Assembly: GCA_012799155.1 (NCBI GenBank)
Contig: JAAZLV010000062.1
Coordinates: 1-15,694 of the forward strand
Origin: Bacteroidales bacterium
Lineage (GTDB): Bacteria > Bacteroidota > Bacteroidia > Bacteroidales > Dysgonomonadaceae
Direction of reading: 5' to 3'
Length of the DNA stretch: 15,694 nt
A program made the translations under genes and the position numbers. How positions within the stretch are numbered: the first letter of the stretch is position 1; every line of letters begins with the position of its first letter. Below the pieces are notes generated by a model. The model was not told the origin of the DNA. It ran no database searches and saw only the letters and a list, made by a program, of their open reading frames with translations. This document shows, in pieces, positions 1 to 6,625 of this stretch.

Positions 1-154
1 CCACTTTGCCTTCTCTGGCTAACCATCCGAGGGCAGCGTAGAGATCCTTGTCGGTCAGCTTGGCTGCCTTCTTTACCTCTTTCACATTCTGGCGGCCGTT
101 TTCATCAAGTATTGTCCATACTTTACCGGCGTTGATACCAATTTTCTCAATCAT
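1..154 (-). CDS. Winged-helix domain protein, partial (C-terminus beyond left edge)
   Basis: The first 51 residues of a small protein are visible, starting MIEKIGINAGKVWTILDENG and running off the left edge. They resemble the short winged helix-turn-helix family (DUF2582-like) common in Bacteroidales: a helix ending KVWTILDENG, then VKEVKKAAKLTDKDLYAALGW, which fits a recognition helix-turn-helix, then the start of a wing (LAREGKV). Members of that family are usually about 70-80 residues, so roughly two thirds is present. No biochemical function is established; DNA binding is inferred from the fold only. The ATG follows an A/T-rich leader, and a Bacteroides-type promoter lies about 40 bp upstream, so it can be transcribed separately from coaE although it has the same orientation. 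Confidence 0.72.
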   Translation of the reverse strand, partial: MIEKIGINAGKVWTILDENGRQNVKEVKKAAKLTDKDLYAALGWLAREGKV

Positions 155-195
155 AACTTTGATCTTAATTTTAATAACCTAAAATTTGAATTCTG

Positions 196-226
196 CAAAG
201 ATAATGCTAATTTTTCAAAAAACAAT
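196..226 (-). promoter_or_regulatory. Bacteroides-type promoter for the winged-helix gene
   Basis: On the minus strand, TATCTTTG (196-203) matches the -7 consensus TAnnTTTG. ATTG (223-226) sits exactly 19 bp upstream as a -33 box. Predicted transcription starts near 190, giving a leader of about 35 nt. The promoter lies between coaE and the winged-helix gene, so the latter is probably not wholly dependent on the upstream operon. Confidence 0.65.
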
Positions 227-272
227 TTTTCCGGTGAAGTTGCCTTGGGATAAGCTGTTGTAAGATATATCC

Positions 273-866
273 TTATTGCTCCTCAATGCGAAGGAGGTCA
301 TCCAGGATTGTTGCCGTCTGAAGGATGAGTGATTGACTTCCATCATTGTGAATCACATAATCCGACCGCTCCACTTTCTCCTCCTCCGGCATCTGGTGCT
401 TCATGCGCTCCTCTACTGCCTCCCTGGTGGTGTGATCACGTTGGGTAACCCTTGCCAGACGGATCGATTTGGGTGCAAACACTGTTATGACCTTGTCGAG
501 ATAACGTACAAAACCTGCTTCGAAGAGAAGAGCAGCTTCGATCATCACAACCGGATGATTTTGGTGTAGGGAACACCAATCTAAAAAGTGACGGGCCAGG
601 ATAGGATGAACGATGGCGTTTACCGCCTCCACCTTTTGCCTGTCAGCAAACATGAGGGTAGCCAGTTGTTTGCGGTTGAGAGAACCTCCTGCATAAAGAT
701 CCTTTCCGAAAAGGGCGGTGAGCTCTTTGCGAATGACCGTCGAGGTATCGTTCAGCTGTTTGGCCTCACTATCGGCATCAAATACCGGGATGCCATGCAG
801 GCGGAACAGTTCACTTACTACCGATTTCCCACTTCCGATACCTCCGGTGATGCCTGCCGTGATCAT
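273..866 (-). CDS. coaE: Dephospho-CoA kinase
   Basis: CoaE phosphorylates the 3'-hydroxyl of dephospho-CoA with ATP, the last step of coenzyme A synthesis in the cytoplasm. The 197-residue length is normal for the family. The N-terminus ITGGIGSGKS (residues 6-15) is the Walker A P-loop. PVFDAD (27-32) holds the acidic residues typical of CoaE substrate binding. EAALLFE around residue 110 and the basic RLARVTQRD segment near 137-145 match the CoA-binding and lid regions. The ATG lies inside the end of the preceding YbbR-like gene (ATGA overlap), so translation is probably coupled. It is the last gene of the nusB-yajC-ybbR-coaE run. I see no convincing terminator after it. Confidence 0.95.
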   Translation of the reverse strand: MITAGITGGIGSGKSVVSELFRLHGIPVFDADSEAKQLNDTSTVIRKELTALFGKDLYAGGSLNRKQLATLMFADRQKVEAVNAIVHPILARHFLDWCSLHQNHPVVMIEAALLFEAGFVRYLDKVITVFAPKSIRLARVTQRDHTTREAVEERMKHQMPEEEKVERSDYVIHNDGSQSLILQTATILDDLLRIEEQ

Positions 867-1858
867 CGATCTGATTTGTTTTCAAAAAGAAACTCTACGC
901 TGGCAGGTGATATCCGGACGTTCTGTACCGCTTCGGGACGTTTGCTCAATTGTAGTTCCACCCTGCCATCTTCGTTGCGTTGAAAATCGCGGTATTTGAG
1001 CCTGATCTCAAAATCTTCGGGAACAATCTTGCGGTATTCCTCCAGGGTTACAGAAAAGGAAACATTGGCACGTGAAGGGAAAAATTTCACATCCAAACTT
1101 GCGGGAAGACCCGTTGCAGTGATTGGTACCTCAAAAGTACGTTCAGTGAACTCCTCAATCGGGATGAAGATCTCCACCTGTTCGGGAACGAACTTGACAC
1201 CTTCTACGCGGTTGATTGTGATAGGCAATTGTGAGGTGGCCTTCAGGTTCCTGAAGATTGTGTACTCCGTGGCAGCATGTTCCAGTTTTCCAAGTGATTC
1301 GCGTGATCCGTATGCTGTGATTTTTTCAGGCAAGAAGGTGACACTGTCGGCCACAAGGTTGGCCCTGCTGGTTGTAATCTCGCCGTCGAAAACAACCGTG
1401 AGCTCCTTACTTTGTAACTTCGAGGTGGAGAGGTTGATTATCATCGGATAGTAACCCCTGATGTTGGTGCTTGAAAAGAGGCGTGAACGTATCAGCTGCC
1501 TGTACTGCTCGCCTTGCAATGTGTTGGTGCCATCCTCAGTGAGCTCTGCCACGTTGATCACGAGCGAATCTTTCTTGCTCACGTCGAGGCGGAAGATGGC
1601 GGCACCGTTGTCGGTAATACTCACTTCAACATAGTCGGGCAGCGGGTTGTCAAAAACGATGTCCTGGGGAATATTTGTGTATTTCAATGGAATGCGATAG
1701 GTGCCTTCCACGTTCTCTTTCTGGAAGAAGAGCATCAGCCAGAAGATGAAAGCCAGCAGAAGGAAAAGCAAAAAGAAGAGCGTATTCTTCCACGGGAATG
1801 TGGAAAAAAAGGCTGCCACTTTGGGTTTCCATTTTCCGATGATGGCTTTCACCTCCAT
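863..1858 (-). CDS. YbbR-like domain membrane-anchored protein
   Basis: This is a 331-residue protein with one N-terminal membrane segment (about residues 24-45, very rich in L and F) after a basic cytoplasmic tail, then a long beta-rich extracytoplasmic part made of repeated YbbR-like units. YbbR proteins in Firmicutes (CdaR) bind and tune the diadenylate cyclase CdaA. No cyclase gene is adjacent here, so a c-di-AMP role is only a possibility. Recurrent phrases such as IPLKYTNIPQDIVF and FEVPITATGLPASLDVKFFPS are typical of the domain. It sits 10 bp after yajC and overlaps coaE by four bases, so it is mid-operon. Its exact function in Bacteroidota is unknown to me. Confidence 0.85.
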   Translation of the reverse strand: MEVKAIIGKWKPKVAAFFSTFPWKNTLFFLLFLLLAFIFWLMLFFQKENVEGTYRIPLKYTNIPQDIVFDNPLPDYVEVSITDNGAAIFRLDVSKKDSLVINVAELTEDGTNTLQGEQYRQLIRSRLFSSTNIRGYYPMIINLSTSKLQSKELTVVFDGEITTSRANLVADSVTFLPEKITAYGSRESLGKLEHAATEYTIFRNLKATSQLPITINRVEGVKFVPEQVEIFIPIEEFTERTFEVPITATGLPASLDVKFFPSRANVSFSVTLEEYRKIVPEDFEIRLKYRDFQRNEDGRVELQLSKRPEAVQNVRISPASVEFLFENKSDR

Positions 1859-1868
1859 GAGCGGATCT

Positions 1869-2180
1869 TTAAGGGGTCGTCACATCTGCTGAAGAAGCAA
1901 AGACGGAAGCTTTCTCAAACTTGATCTTCACACCGTCGGCAACCTCAACCAGGAACCATGTCTCACCTACCTCCTTAATCCTTCCGTGGATACCACCCGA
2001 GGTAACCACCTTGTCGCCCACTTTCATCGCAGCGCGACTTTTTTGCAACTCTTTCTGTTTCTTCTGTTGTGGGCGGATCATGAAGAAATAAAATACAGCA
2101 ATGATGGCAACCATCATAAAAAGGGTACTGCCCATGCCTGAAAAACCGCTGCCCTGGGCAGCCTGTAGTAAAATATTCAT
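1869..2180 (-). CDS. yajC: Preprotein translocase accessory subunit YajC
   Basis: YajC is a small inner-membrane protein that associates with SecDF and the SecYEG translocon. The 103-residue product has a hydrophobic segment at about residues 18-36 followed by the hallmark FMIRPQQKKQKE (33-44), then a small soluble domain containing VGDKVVTSGGIHGRI (about 54-68), the typical YajC pattern. The N-terminus MNILLQAAQGSG followed by a Gly/Met-rich stretch is common in Bacteroidota copies. It lies 26 bp after nusB and 10 bp before the YbbR-like gene. The spacer in front is very A/T-rich, and I could not find a separate promoter there, so co-transcription with nusB is likely. Confidence 0.93.
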   Translation of the reverse strand: MNILLQAAQGSGFSGMGSTLFMMVAIIAVFYFFMIRPQQKKQKELQKSRAAMKVGDKVVTSGGIHGRIKEVGETWFLVEVADGVKIKFEKASVFASSADVTTP

Positions 2181-2206
2181 AAGAATAATTTTTAAGTGTT
2201 TGAAAA

Positions 2207-3133
2207 TTAATTTTTAAAGATTGTTTTTTCTGCTTTTATTTCCTGTACAATCGCGTCCAGGATGCCGTTGATGAACGTGCTGCTTTTGGGCGTGCTGTAA
2301 GACTTTGCAATCTCGATGTACTCGTTGAGTGAGACATTGGTAGGTATCGACTCGAAAGTACAGATCTCGGAGAGTGCAACCTGCATGATGATCATATCCA
2401 TGAAAGCGATGCGATCGAAATCCCACTTCTCGGTGTGCTTCTCGATCAGTGTCCTGTATCTGTCCTCGTTTAGAATCGTGTCATGCAATAATTTGAGTGC
2501 AAATGTACGGTCCTCTTCATCCTTGAACATGGGCAGTAGTGGCTGGTTTGCCCCCTCCTGCTCCGAGAATCGCTTGATTGTTTTCAAGACAAAACTCTGT
2601 ACGATCTCTACATCATCGTTCCAATATATGCACTCATCCTCAAGAATCTCATCGAGCTCCTCATTGAGATATATATACTGCTTGAAGCACTTTCTCCAGA
2701 ATTCGCGATCTTCATCATAGCTGGGTGCTGCAAGTTCAATATAATTCTTATAGGTATCCGAGTCGAGAATGGTGTCGAGCAGGTTCTTCAAAAATGAGTT
2801 GTCAGCATCCCATACCATTGGTCTCTCGGCGAAGTGGTGCTGCAGTTGGCGGTTGTCACGCAACTGCTGAATGAATTTGTTGTCGATAAGATGGGTGTTG
2901 GGATTTAAATCTTCCCAGGAGGGGAGATGCTTGTTTTTCTTTGCCTCCACCCTGCTTTCGTAAGCTTTTGTCAATTCCACCATCAGCGAAAGCAAATAGA
3001 AATAGAGGTCGTGAGATTTCTGCAAACCGAAAAGAAGTTCCTTTTCAGCACTGCGTAAATCCTTATTCGTATTCTGATACCAAGAATATACAATCTGTAC
3101 GATCCGGATACGAATTAAATTCCTGTTTATCAT
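2207..3133 (-). CDS. nusB: Transcription antitermination factor NusB, long Bacteroidota form
   Basis: NusB binds boxA RNA with S10 (NusE) and supports antitermination of rRNA operons. The C-terminal part (about residues 195-300) is the recognisable NusB fold, with WDFDRIAFMDMIIMQVALSE and IPTNVSLNEYIEIAKSYSTP followed by a STFINGILDAI segment, the usual family signatures. At 308 residues it is about twice the length of E. coli NusB (139 residues). The extra N-terminal part of about 190 residues is helical and charged and starts with NusB-like MINRNLIRIRIVQIVYSWYQ, as in Bacteroidota homologues I know of. It is the first gene of the operon. A weak promoter-like box lies about 105 bp upstream on the minus strand. 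Confidence 0.92.
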   Translation of the reverse strand: MINRNLIRIRIVQIVYSWYQNTNKDLRSAEKELLFGLQKSHDLYFYLLSLMVELTKAYESRVEAKKNKHLPSWEDLNPNTHLIDNKFIQQLRDNRQLQHHFAERPMVWDADNSFLKNLLDTILDSDTYKNYIELAAPSYDEDREFWRKCFKQYIYLNEELDEILEDECIYWNDDVEIVQSFVLKTIKRFSEQEGANQPLLPMFKDEEDRTFALKLLHDTILNEDRYRTLIEKHTEKWDFDRIAFMDMIIMQVALSEICTFESIPTNVSLNEYIEIAKSYSTPKSSTFINGILDAIVQEIKAEKTIFKN

Positions 3134-3237
3134 TGTTTAAATGAGCTTTTTTTTATGATGTTGCAGAAACATAACCACTTGTCGGTTCGTGGGTAACGAA
3201 GTGATAAATGCCATGTCTCATGCAAAATTTCCAACTA

Positions 3238-3245
3238 CAAAAGTA
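3238..3245 (-). promoter_or_regulatory. Possible -7 box of a nusB operon promoter
   Basis: TACTTTTG on the minus strand matches TAnnTTTG. It lies inside a small inverted repeat, CTAC-AAAA-GTAG (3235-3246). No good -33 box stands 19-21 bp upstream, so this is tentative. If used, the nusB leader would be about 100 nt long. Confidence 0.35.
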
Positions 3246-3276
3246 GTGATTTTTTTGTTATTACCTTGCAGGAATT

Positions 3277-3381
3277 GTGAAAAGTAAATGGCGATTGAAG
3301 CGAGCAGCTCTTTTTTCTATCATTTTGATCATCGAGTCTATCCTCTTGGTTGGTGCTGAAAAAATGAACTTCCGAAAATAA
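3277..3381 (+). CDS. Candidate small membrane peptide (34 aa), unrecognised
   Basis: A GTG-started ORF encodes 34 residues: a basic head (MKSKWRLKR), a hydrophobic stretch (AALFSIILIIESILLVGA) and a short polar tail (EKMNFRK), i.e. the profile of a single-span small membrane protein. AGGAA lies just before the GTG, a fair ribosome-binding site. Its stop codon touches the -33 box of the bL25 promoter, so it would sit immediately upstream of that operon. No promoter of its own is clear: TACCTTG at 3262-3268 is only an imperfect box. I do not recognise the peptide. It may be a chance ORF in A/T-rich DNA. Confidence 0.22.
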   Translation: MKSKWRLKRAALFSIILIIESILLVGAEKMNFRK

Positions 3382-3412
3382 TTGCACAATAAAAAGGAAA
3401 TCACTAACTTTG
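3381..3412 (+). promoter_or_regulatory. Bacteroides-type promoter for the bL25-pth-S4 operon
   Basis: TAACTTTG (3405-3412) matches the -7 consensus TAnnTTTG, with ATTG (3381-3384) 20 bp upstream as the -33 box. Transcription should begin near 3416-3420, leaving an unusually long leader of about 80 nt before the bL25 ATG. Confidence 0.65.
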
Positions 3413-3429
3413 CGCCGCTTTTTGAGAGC

Positions 3430-3468
3430 TCCCAAGTGTGATGGGAAATAAAGAAAGCAGCTTTATTT
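3430..3468 (+). promoter_or_regulatory. Two adjacent hairpins in the bL25 mRNA leader
   Basis: Hairpin 1 pairs TCCCA (3430-3434) with TGGGA (3442-3446) around a 7-nt loop. Hairpin 2 pairs AAATAAAG (3446-3453) with CTTTATTT (3461-3468), eight perfect pairs around a 7-nt loop. They follow each other almost without a gap, between the predicted transcription start and the bL25 ATG at 3498. No clean U-tract follows hairpin 2, so it is not an obvious terminator. A leader element controlling bL25 synthesis is an inference. Confidence 0.4.
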
Positions 3469-3497
3469 TGAGTAACACAAAAACAAGAATTGAAAAA

Positions 3498-4076
3498 ATG
3501 AAAACATTTGAATTAAAAGGCGAAGTCAGGGATGATTTCGGAAAAAAAGCGGCCAGGGCTTACCGTAGCGAAGGGCTGATACCCTGTGTGGTTTATGGTG
3601 GTCACGAAGGTGAGAATCTCAACTTTGTCGTGAAGAATAGCGATGTACGCAATCTGATTTACACACCCGAAGTGTTTCTGGTGAACCTCGACCTGGGAGA
3701 AAAGAAGCTGATGGGAATCGTGAAGGATATTCAATTCCACCCGGTGAAAGACAACATCCTGCATATTGATTTTCTGCATGTATTTGAGAATGCACCGGTG
3801 GTGATTGAAATTCCGGTACGTCTTGAAGGATTGGCAGAAGGTGTGAAGGCGGGTGGTAAACTCTCGCTCGATAGCCGCAAATTGAAGGTGAAGGCATTGC
3901 CTGCACACCTGCCGGAAGAATTGGTGGTGAATGTTGAGAAGTTGGAGCTGGGTAAATCAATTCAGGTTGGTGATCTCAACTTCAAAAATCTGGAAATTCT
4001 CACTTCCAAGAATGCAGTGGTATGTAGAGTGCAGCTGACACGTGCTGCAAGGGGTGCCGCCGCTAAGGCGCAGTAA
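3498..4076 (+). CDS. 50S ribosomal protein L25/general stress protein Ctc (bL25)
   Basis: bL25 binds 5S rRNA in the large ribosomal subunit. The 192-residue length marks the long CTC/TL5 form. The N-terminal 5S-binding domain starts [20 protein letters not shown] and contains [10 protein letters not shown] (about 26-35). The C-terminal beta domain follows ([20 protein letters not shown] and later [18 protein letters not shown]). I chose the ATG at 3498 because family proteins start there and it has A-rich sequence in front. In-frame GTG 3438 and ATG 3441 upstream would add about 20 residues unlike the family and would place the leader hairpins inside the coding region. pth follows after 16 nt, so the genes are co-transcribed. 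Confidence 0.94.
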   Translation: MKTFELKGEVRDDFGKKAARAYRSEGLIPCVVYGGHEGENLNFVVKNSDVRNLIYTPEVFLVNLDLGEKKLMGIVKDIQFHPVKDNILHIDFLHVFENAPVVIEIPVRLEGLAEGVKAGGKLSLDSRKLKVKALPAHLPEELVVNVEKLELGKSIQVGDLNFKNLEILTSKNAVVCRVQLTRAARGAAAKAQ

Positions 4077-4092
4077 CCTAACGAGGTATGTA

Positions 4093-4653
4093 ATGAAATA
4101 TTTGATTGCGGGATTGGGCAACATCGGACCTGATTATGAGCAAACCCGCCACAATATAGGTTTTATGGTGTTGGACGCTTTTGCAAAAGCGTCCAATGCT
4201 GTTTTTGAGGATCGCCGATATGGTTTTGTAGCCGAGATGCGGTTGCGTAACAAGATGTTGCTGTTGCTCAAACCCTCCACATTTATGAACCTGAGCGGTA
4301 ATGCAATCCGTTACTGGCTTCAGAAAGAGAAGATCGACAACCAACAGCTGCTGGTGGTGGTTGACGATCTGGCTCTTCCTTTCGGTACGCTGCGTCTCAA
4401 GGCCAAAGGTAGTGATGCAGGGCACAATGGGTTGAAGCATATTCAGGAATTGATAGGGCAGGATTATCCACGACTGCGGTTTGGTATTGGAAACGATTTC
4501 CCACGTGGCCGTCAGGTGGATTATGTACTTGAGCCCTTCTCCGCGGAGGAGCAGTTGCTATTACCGGAACGCATTGAAACAGCTGTGGATATGATCCGGA
4601 ATTTTTGCCTGTCTGGCATCAACACCACAATGAATCAATACAACAATAAGTAA
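4093..4653 (+). CDS. pth: Peptidyl-tRNA hydrolase
   Basis: Pth releases tRNA from peptidyl-tRNA that drops off the ribosome. The 186-residue length is normal. Key residues are in place: N10 in LIAGLGNIG, catalytic H20 in TRHNIG, N66 in STFMNLSG, the acidic pair at 91-92 in [11 protein letters not shown], and N112 in [10 protein letters not shown]. The ATG at 4093 gives the family N-terminus [10 protein letters not shown]. Upstream in-frame codons would overlap the bL25 end and add an unrelated 17-residue stretch. It is the second gene of a translation-related operon and is followed after 11 nt by the S4-domain gene. Confidence 0.95.
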   Translation: MKYLIAGLGNIGPDYEQTRHNIGFMVLDAFAKASNAVFEDRRYGFVAEMRLRNKMLLLLKPSTFMNLSGNAIRYWLQKEKIDNQQLLVVVDDLALPFGTLRLKAKGSDAGHNGLKHIQELIGQDYPRLRFGIGNDFPRGRQVDYVLEPFSAEEQLLLPERIETAVDMIRNFCLSGINTTMNQYNNK

Positions 4654-4664
4654 GCTGTTGAAAG

Positions 4665-5069
4665 ATGGAAGAAGTGCGCATTGACAAATGGCTTTGGGCG
4701 GTTCGCATCTTCAAGACGCGGACAGCCGCTTCCGAGGCCTGCAAAAAAGGTAGGGTGCTCATTGGAGGGACAGCGGTGAAGCCTTCCCGGAATATCAGGG
4801 TCGGGGAGGTGATCAAAGTGAGGAAGCCTCCTGTGACCTATTCCTTCAAGGTTTTGGGCCTCGCTGAAAAACGCATGGGTGCCAGATTGGTTTCGGAGTA
4901 TATGGAGAATGTGACACCACCGGAGCAGTATGAGCTGCTGGAGCTTAACAGGATTAGCGGGTTCGTAGATCGACAAAGGGGTACAGGACGTCCCACAAAG
5001 AAGGAACGGCGCGACCTGGATCAGTTTGCCGATGACATTCCTGAAGATCTTTTCAACTGGGATGAATAA
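4665..5069 (+). CDS. S4-domain RNA-binding protein, Hsp15 (HslR)-like
   Basis: This is a 134-residue protein with an N-terminal S4 RNA-binding domain (about residues 5-50: RIDKWLWAVRIFKTRTAASE, then GRVLIGGTAVKPS). That is the layout of Hsp15/HslR, which in E. coli binds free 50S subunits carrying nascent peptidyl-tRNA and helps recycle them. The C-terminal part is charged (RPTKKERRDLDQF, ending FNWDE), as in Bacteroidota relatives. Placement directly behind pth is suggestive, because both deal with stalled peptidyl-tRNA. It is the last gene of the operon, and its TAA lies in the stem of the terminator. A heat-shock role is not shown by the sequence. Confidence 0.88.
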   Translation: MEEVRIDKWLWAVRIFKTRTAASEACKKGRVLIGGTAVKPSRNIRVGEVIKVRKPPVTYSFKVLGLAEKRMGARLVSEYMENVTPPEQYELLELNRISGFVDRQRGTGRPTKKERRDLDQFADDIPEDLFNWDE

Positions 5070-5103
5070 GGGAGTTCCTTAACGGGAGACCCTTATTTTT
5101 TTG
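5065..5103 (+). terminator. Intrinsic terminator of the bL25-pth-S4 operon
   Basis: AATAAGGG (5065-5072) pairs perfectly with CCCTTATT (5090-5097) around a 17-nt loop and is followed by T-rich sequence to 5102. The S4-gene TAA (5067-5069) lies within the left arm, and the comB stop (5079-5081 on the minus strand) lies within the loop. On the minus strand only TTATT follows the stem, so termination there would be weaker. Confidence 0.75.
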
Positions 5104-5795
5104 TCCATACGGTTGTAGATCGGTACAATTTCAACTGTGTCGCTGCTGAGACAGTAGGTGGCATCTCCCTCTGCACCGTTTGCAATGAGCCGCCCATAAT
5201 GCTCACTCTCCATCAGGAAACCCATCGGATCTGCTTTTGCCTCCAGCCACAACAGTTGAGCTACTCTCGCTGCATCCGAGCCGATTGTGACCTTTCCACA
5301 GGCAGAGAGACGTTCCAGAAGTGCACCTCCGAAGATAGTGTCTTCCAGATTGATCCGGTTGTTCCAACCCGCACAGAGTACAACAATTCGCTCTGCATGT
5401 TCAATGCAGTAGCGGCTTAATGCCCCGATGTTCGAGAAGGAACCTATCAGCAGCTCCTGTGCGTTTGCACCCTCCCTGATGGCCATTGTGCCGTTGGTGG
5501 TGGTGAAGACAACCTCTCTTCCCGCTACCCTTTCAGGCGTGTAATCGAAGGGAGAGTTGCCAAAGTCGGCAAAGTCACACTTTCGCGTATGTCGTTCTGC
5601 ACCCACCAGGTAACCATCACTCTTGAAACGCTTTGCCTCCTCGATCTCTGCCACGGGGATGATTGCCGTTGCCCCGTTGTGGAGCATGCGGCACATGGTG
5701 GTTGAAGCTCGAAAGATATCGACTACGATCACGGTATCATTATCCTGTCGGTAATAGGGGTAGAGCGCGGGTGAGGGAGCGATGTCAACGATCAT
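5079..5795 (-). CDS. comB: 2-phosphosulfolactate phosphatase family protein (ComB-like)
   Basis: ComB removes phosphate from 2-phosphosulfolactate to give 3-sulfolactate, a step of coenzyme M synthesis in methanogens. Homologues also occur in many bacteria where the substrate is unproven. Visible family motifs over 238 residues are VVDIFRASTT (24-33), FGNSP (78-82), TTTNGT (98-103), VLCAGW (139-144) and INLEDTIFGGALLE (148-161). I chose the ATG at 5795. A longer reading from a TTG at 5816 would begin within the promoter -7 box and add seven residues unlike the family. No other CoM gene is nearby. Its stop codon falls in the loop of the convergent operon terminator. Confidence 0.87.
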   Translation of the reverse strand: MIVDIAPSPALYPYYRQDNDTVIVVDIFRASTTMCRMLHNGATAIIPVAEIEEAKRFKSDGYLVGAERHTRKCDFADFGNSPFDYTPERVAGREVVFTTTNGTMAIREGANAQELLIGSFSNIGALSRYCIEHAERIVVLCAGWNNRINLEDTIFGGALLERLSACGKVTIGSDAARVAQLLWLEAKADPMGFLMESEHYGRLIANGAEGDATYCLSSDTVEIVPIYNRMDKKIRVSR

Positions 5796-5813
5796 ATCTC
5801 GGCTGTTTTGATG

Positions 5814-5844
5814 CAAAGATAAATATGATTTGTATCATCACAAA
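5814..5844 (-). promoter_or_regulatory. Bacteroides-type promoter for comB
   Basis: On the minus strand TATCTTTG (5814-5821) is a perfect TAnnTTTG box and TTTG (5841-5844) a perfect -33 box, spaced 19 bp. The ATG at 5795 would have a leader of only about 12-15 nt. This is the cleanest promoter in the window, and it excludes the TTG at 5816 as the start. Confidence 0.75.
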
Positions 5845-5922
5845 ACGGGTTTTGAGAACGGATGCTGCCCTTCATATCAACAGATCCGGCTGGTAAGGCT
5901 CTCTGGGATGATATTTTTTTTG

Positions 5923-5930
5923 TATCTTTC
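5923..5930 (+). promoter_or_regulatory. Possible -7 box for maf
   Basis: TATCTTTC differs from TAnnTTTG only at the last base and lies about 50 bp before the maf ATG. No -33 box is seen at the usual spacing, so this is tentative. Confidence 0.3.
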
Positions 5931-5978
5931 GGCCCGAAAAAAATAGAACGAATATAAATAATAAAAGAGTAATTGTTG

Positions 5979-6554
5979 ATGAGGATCACCCCATACAAGG
6001 TTATACTGGCATCTGCCTCACCCAGAAGACAGTCGCTGCTCTCGGGTATTGATCTGGAATATGAACTGCGTACGTTGCCAGATGTGGATGAGTCGTTTCC
6101 CGATGATCTGCCGCACGAACAGGTGGCAGAGTATCTGGCACGTAAAAAGGCGGCAGTATACCTAGATGCTCTGACAGAAGATGAACTGTTGATCACAGCC
6201 GATACGATTGTGTTGTTGAACGGTATGATTTTGGGTAAACCCACCGATAGGGAGAAGGCACAACAGATGCTGCAGATCCTCTCCGGTAAACAACACAGGG
6301 TGATTACCGGTGTCTGCCTCACCTCAATGCAGAAATCTTGCTCCTTTTCAGATACGGCCTGGGTGACATTTGGTCACCTCACCGAAGAGGAGATCAGCTA
6401 CTATCTCGATCGCTACAATCCAATGGACAAGGCGGGAGCCTATGGTGTGCAGGAATGGATTGGTTATGTGGGGGTGGAGCAGATTGAAGGCTCTTACTTC
6501 AACGTGATGGGTTTTCCCATTTATAAAGTATATCGAGAGCTGAAGCGGTTTTAA
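5979..6554 (+). CDS. maf: Maf-family nucleoside triphosphate pyrophosphatase
   Basis: Maf proteins hydrolyse non-canonical or pyrimidine nucleoside triphosphates to monophosphates and pyrophosphate. The 191-residue product has the N-terminal SASPRRQ motif (12-18), DVDES (about 35-39), catalytic ADTIV (D75), and near the C-terminus AYGVQEW plus EGSYFNVMGFP, the pattern of the YhdE-like dTTP/UTP-type subgroup. The ATG at 5979 gives the usual short lead into KVILASASPRR; two preceding in-frame TTG codons are unlikely starts. The gene is divergent from comB, and a promoter-like box for the aspartokinase gene begins 22 bp after its stop. Confidence 0.93.
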   Translation: MRITPYKVILASASPRRQSLLSGIDLEYELRTLPDVDESFPDDLPHEQVAEYLARKKAAVYLDALTEDELLITADTIVLLNGMILGKPTDREKAQQMLQILSGKQHRVITGVCLTSMQKSCSFSDTAWVTFGHLTEEEISYYLDRYNPMDKAGAYGVQEWIGYVGVEQIEGSYFNVMGFPIYKVYRELKRF

Positions 6555-6575
6555 ACGAAATAAAAAATAATCTCC

Positions 6576-6583
6576 TATCTTTG
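6576..6583 (+). promoter_or_regulatory. -7 box of a likely aspartokinase promoter
   Basis: TATCTTTG perfectly matches TAnnTTTG and lies just after the maf stop codon. A good -33 box at 19-21 bp is lacking. Transcription would start about 35-40 nt before the aspartokinase ATG, so the gene could be expressed apart from maf. The leader shows no obvious attenuator. Confidence 0.5.
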
Positions 6584-6625
6584 TCACAGATTTTTTTAGC
6601 AATCAGATAAATTGAACACAACCCT

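Larger units (their letters stand above)
3134..3497. other. Gene-poor divergent intergenic region (364 bp) between nusB and the bL25 gene
   Basis: This gap drives nusB leftward and the bL25 operon rightward. It contains a promoter-like box for nusB near 3238-3245, a good promoter for bL25 at 3381-3412, two adjacent hairpins in the bL25 leader (3430-3468), and a 34-codon ORF encoding a hydrophobic peptide (3277-3381). I found no tRNA, repeat array or insertion-sequence end. The remaining sequence (about 3134-3230) is A/T-rich and I see nothing specific in it. Confidence 0.7.

Noticed and set aside
227..272. Possible coaE terminator (GGATA...TATCC on the minus strand)
   Set aside because: Only five pairs, a long loop and no following U-tract; it is better explained as spacer before the winged-helix promoter.
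3235..3435. 66-codon minus-strand frame upstream of nusB
   Set aside because: It spans the bL25 promoter and leader hairpins, and its product looks random. The opposite-strand 34-codon ORF is the more protein-like candidate there.
3438..3497. N-terminal extension of bL25 from GTG 3438 or ATG 3441
   Set aside because: The added residues are unlike bL25 N-termini, and the ATG at 3498 has the A-rich context expected in this phylum.
3541..3550. A7 run in the bL25 gene and A6 run in the S4 gene as possible slippage or frameshift sites
   Set aside because: Both genes read through in frame to full family length and no alternative product is apparent; short A-runs are expected at lysine codons.
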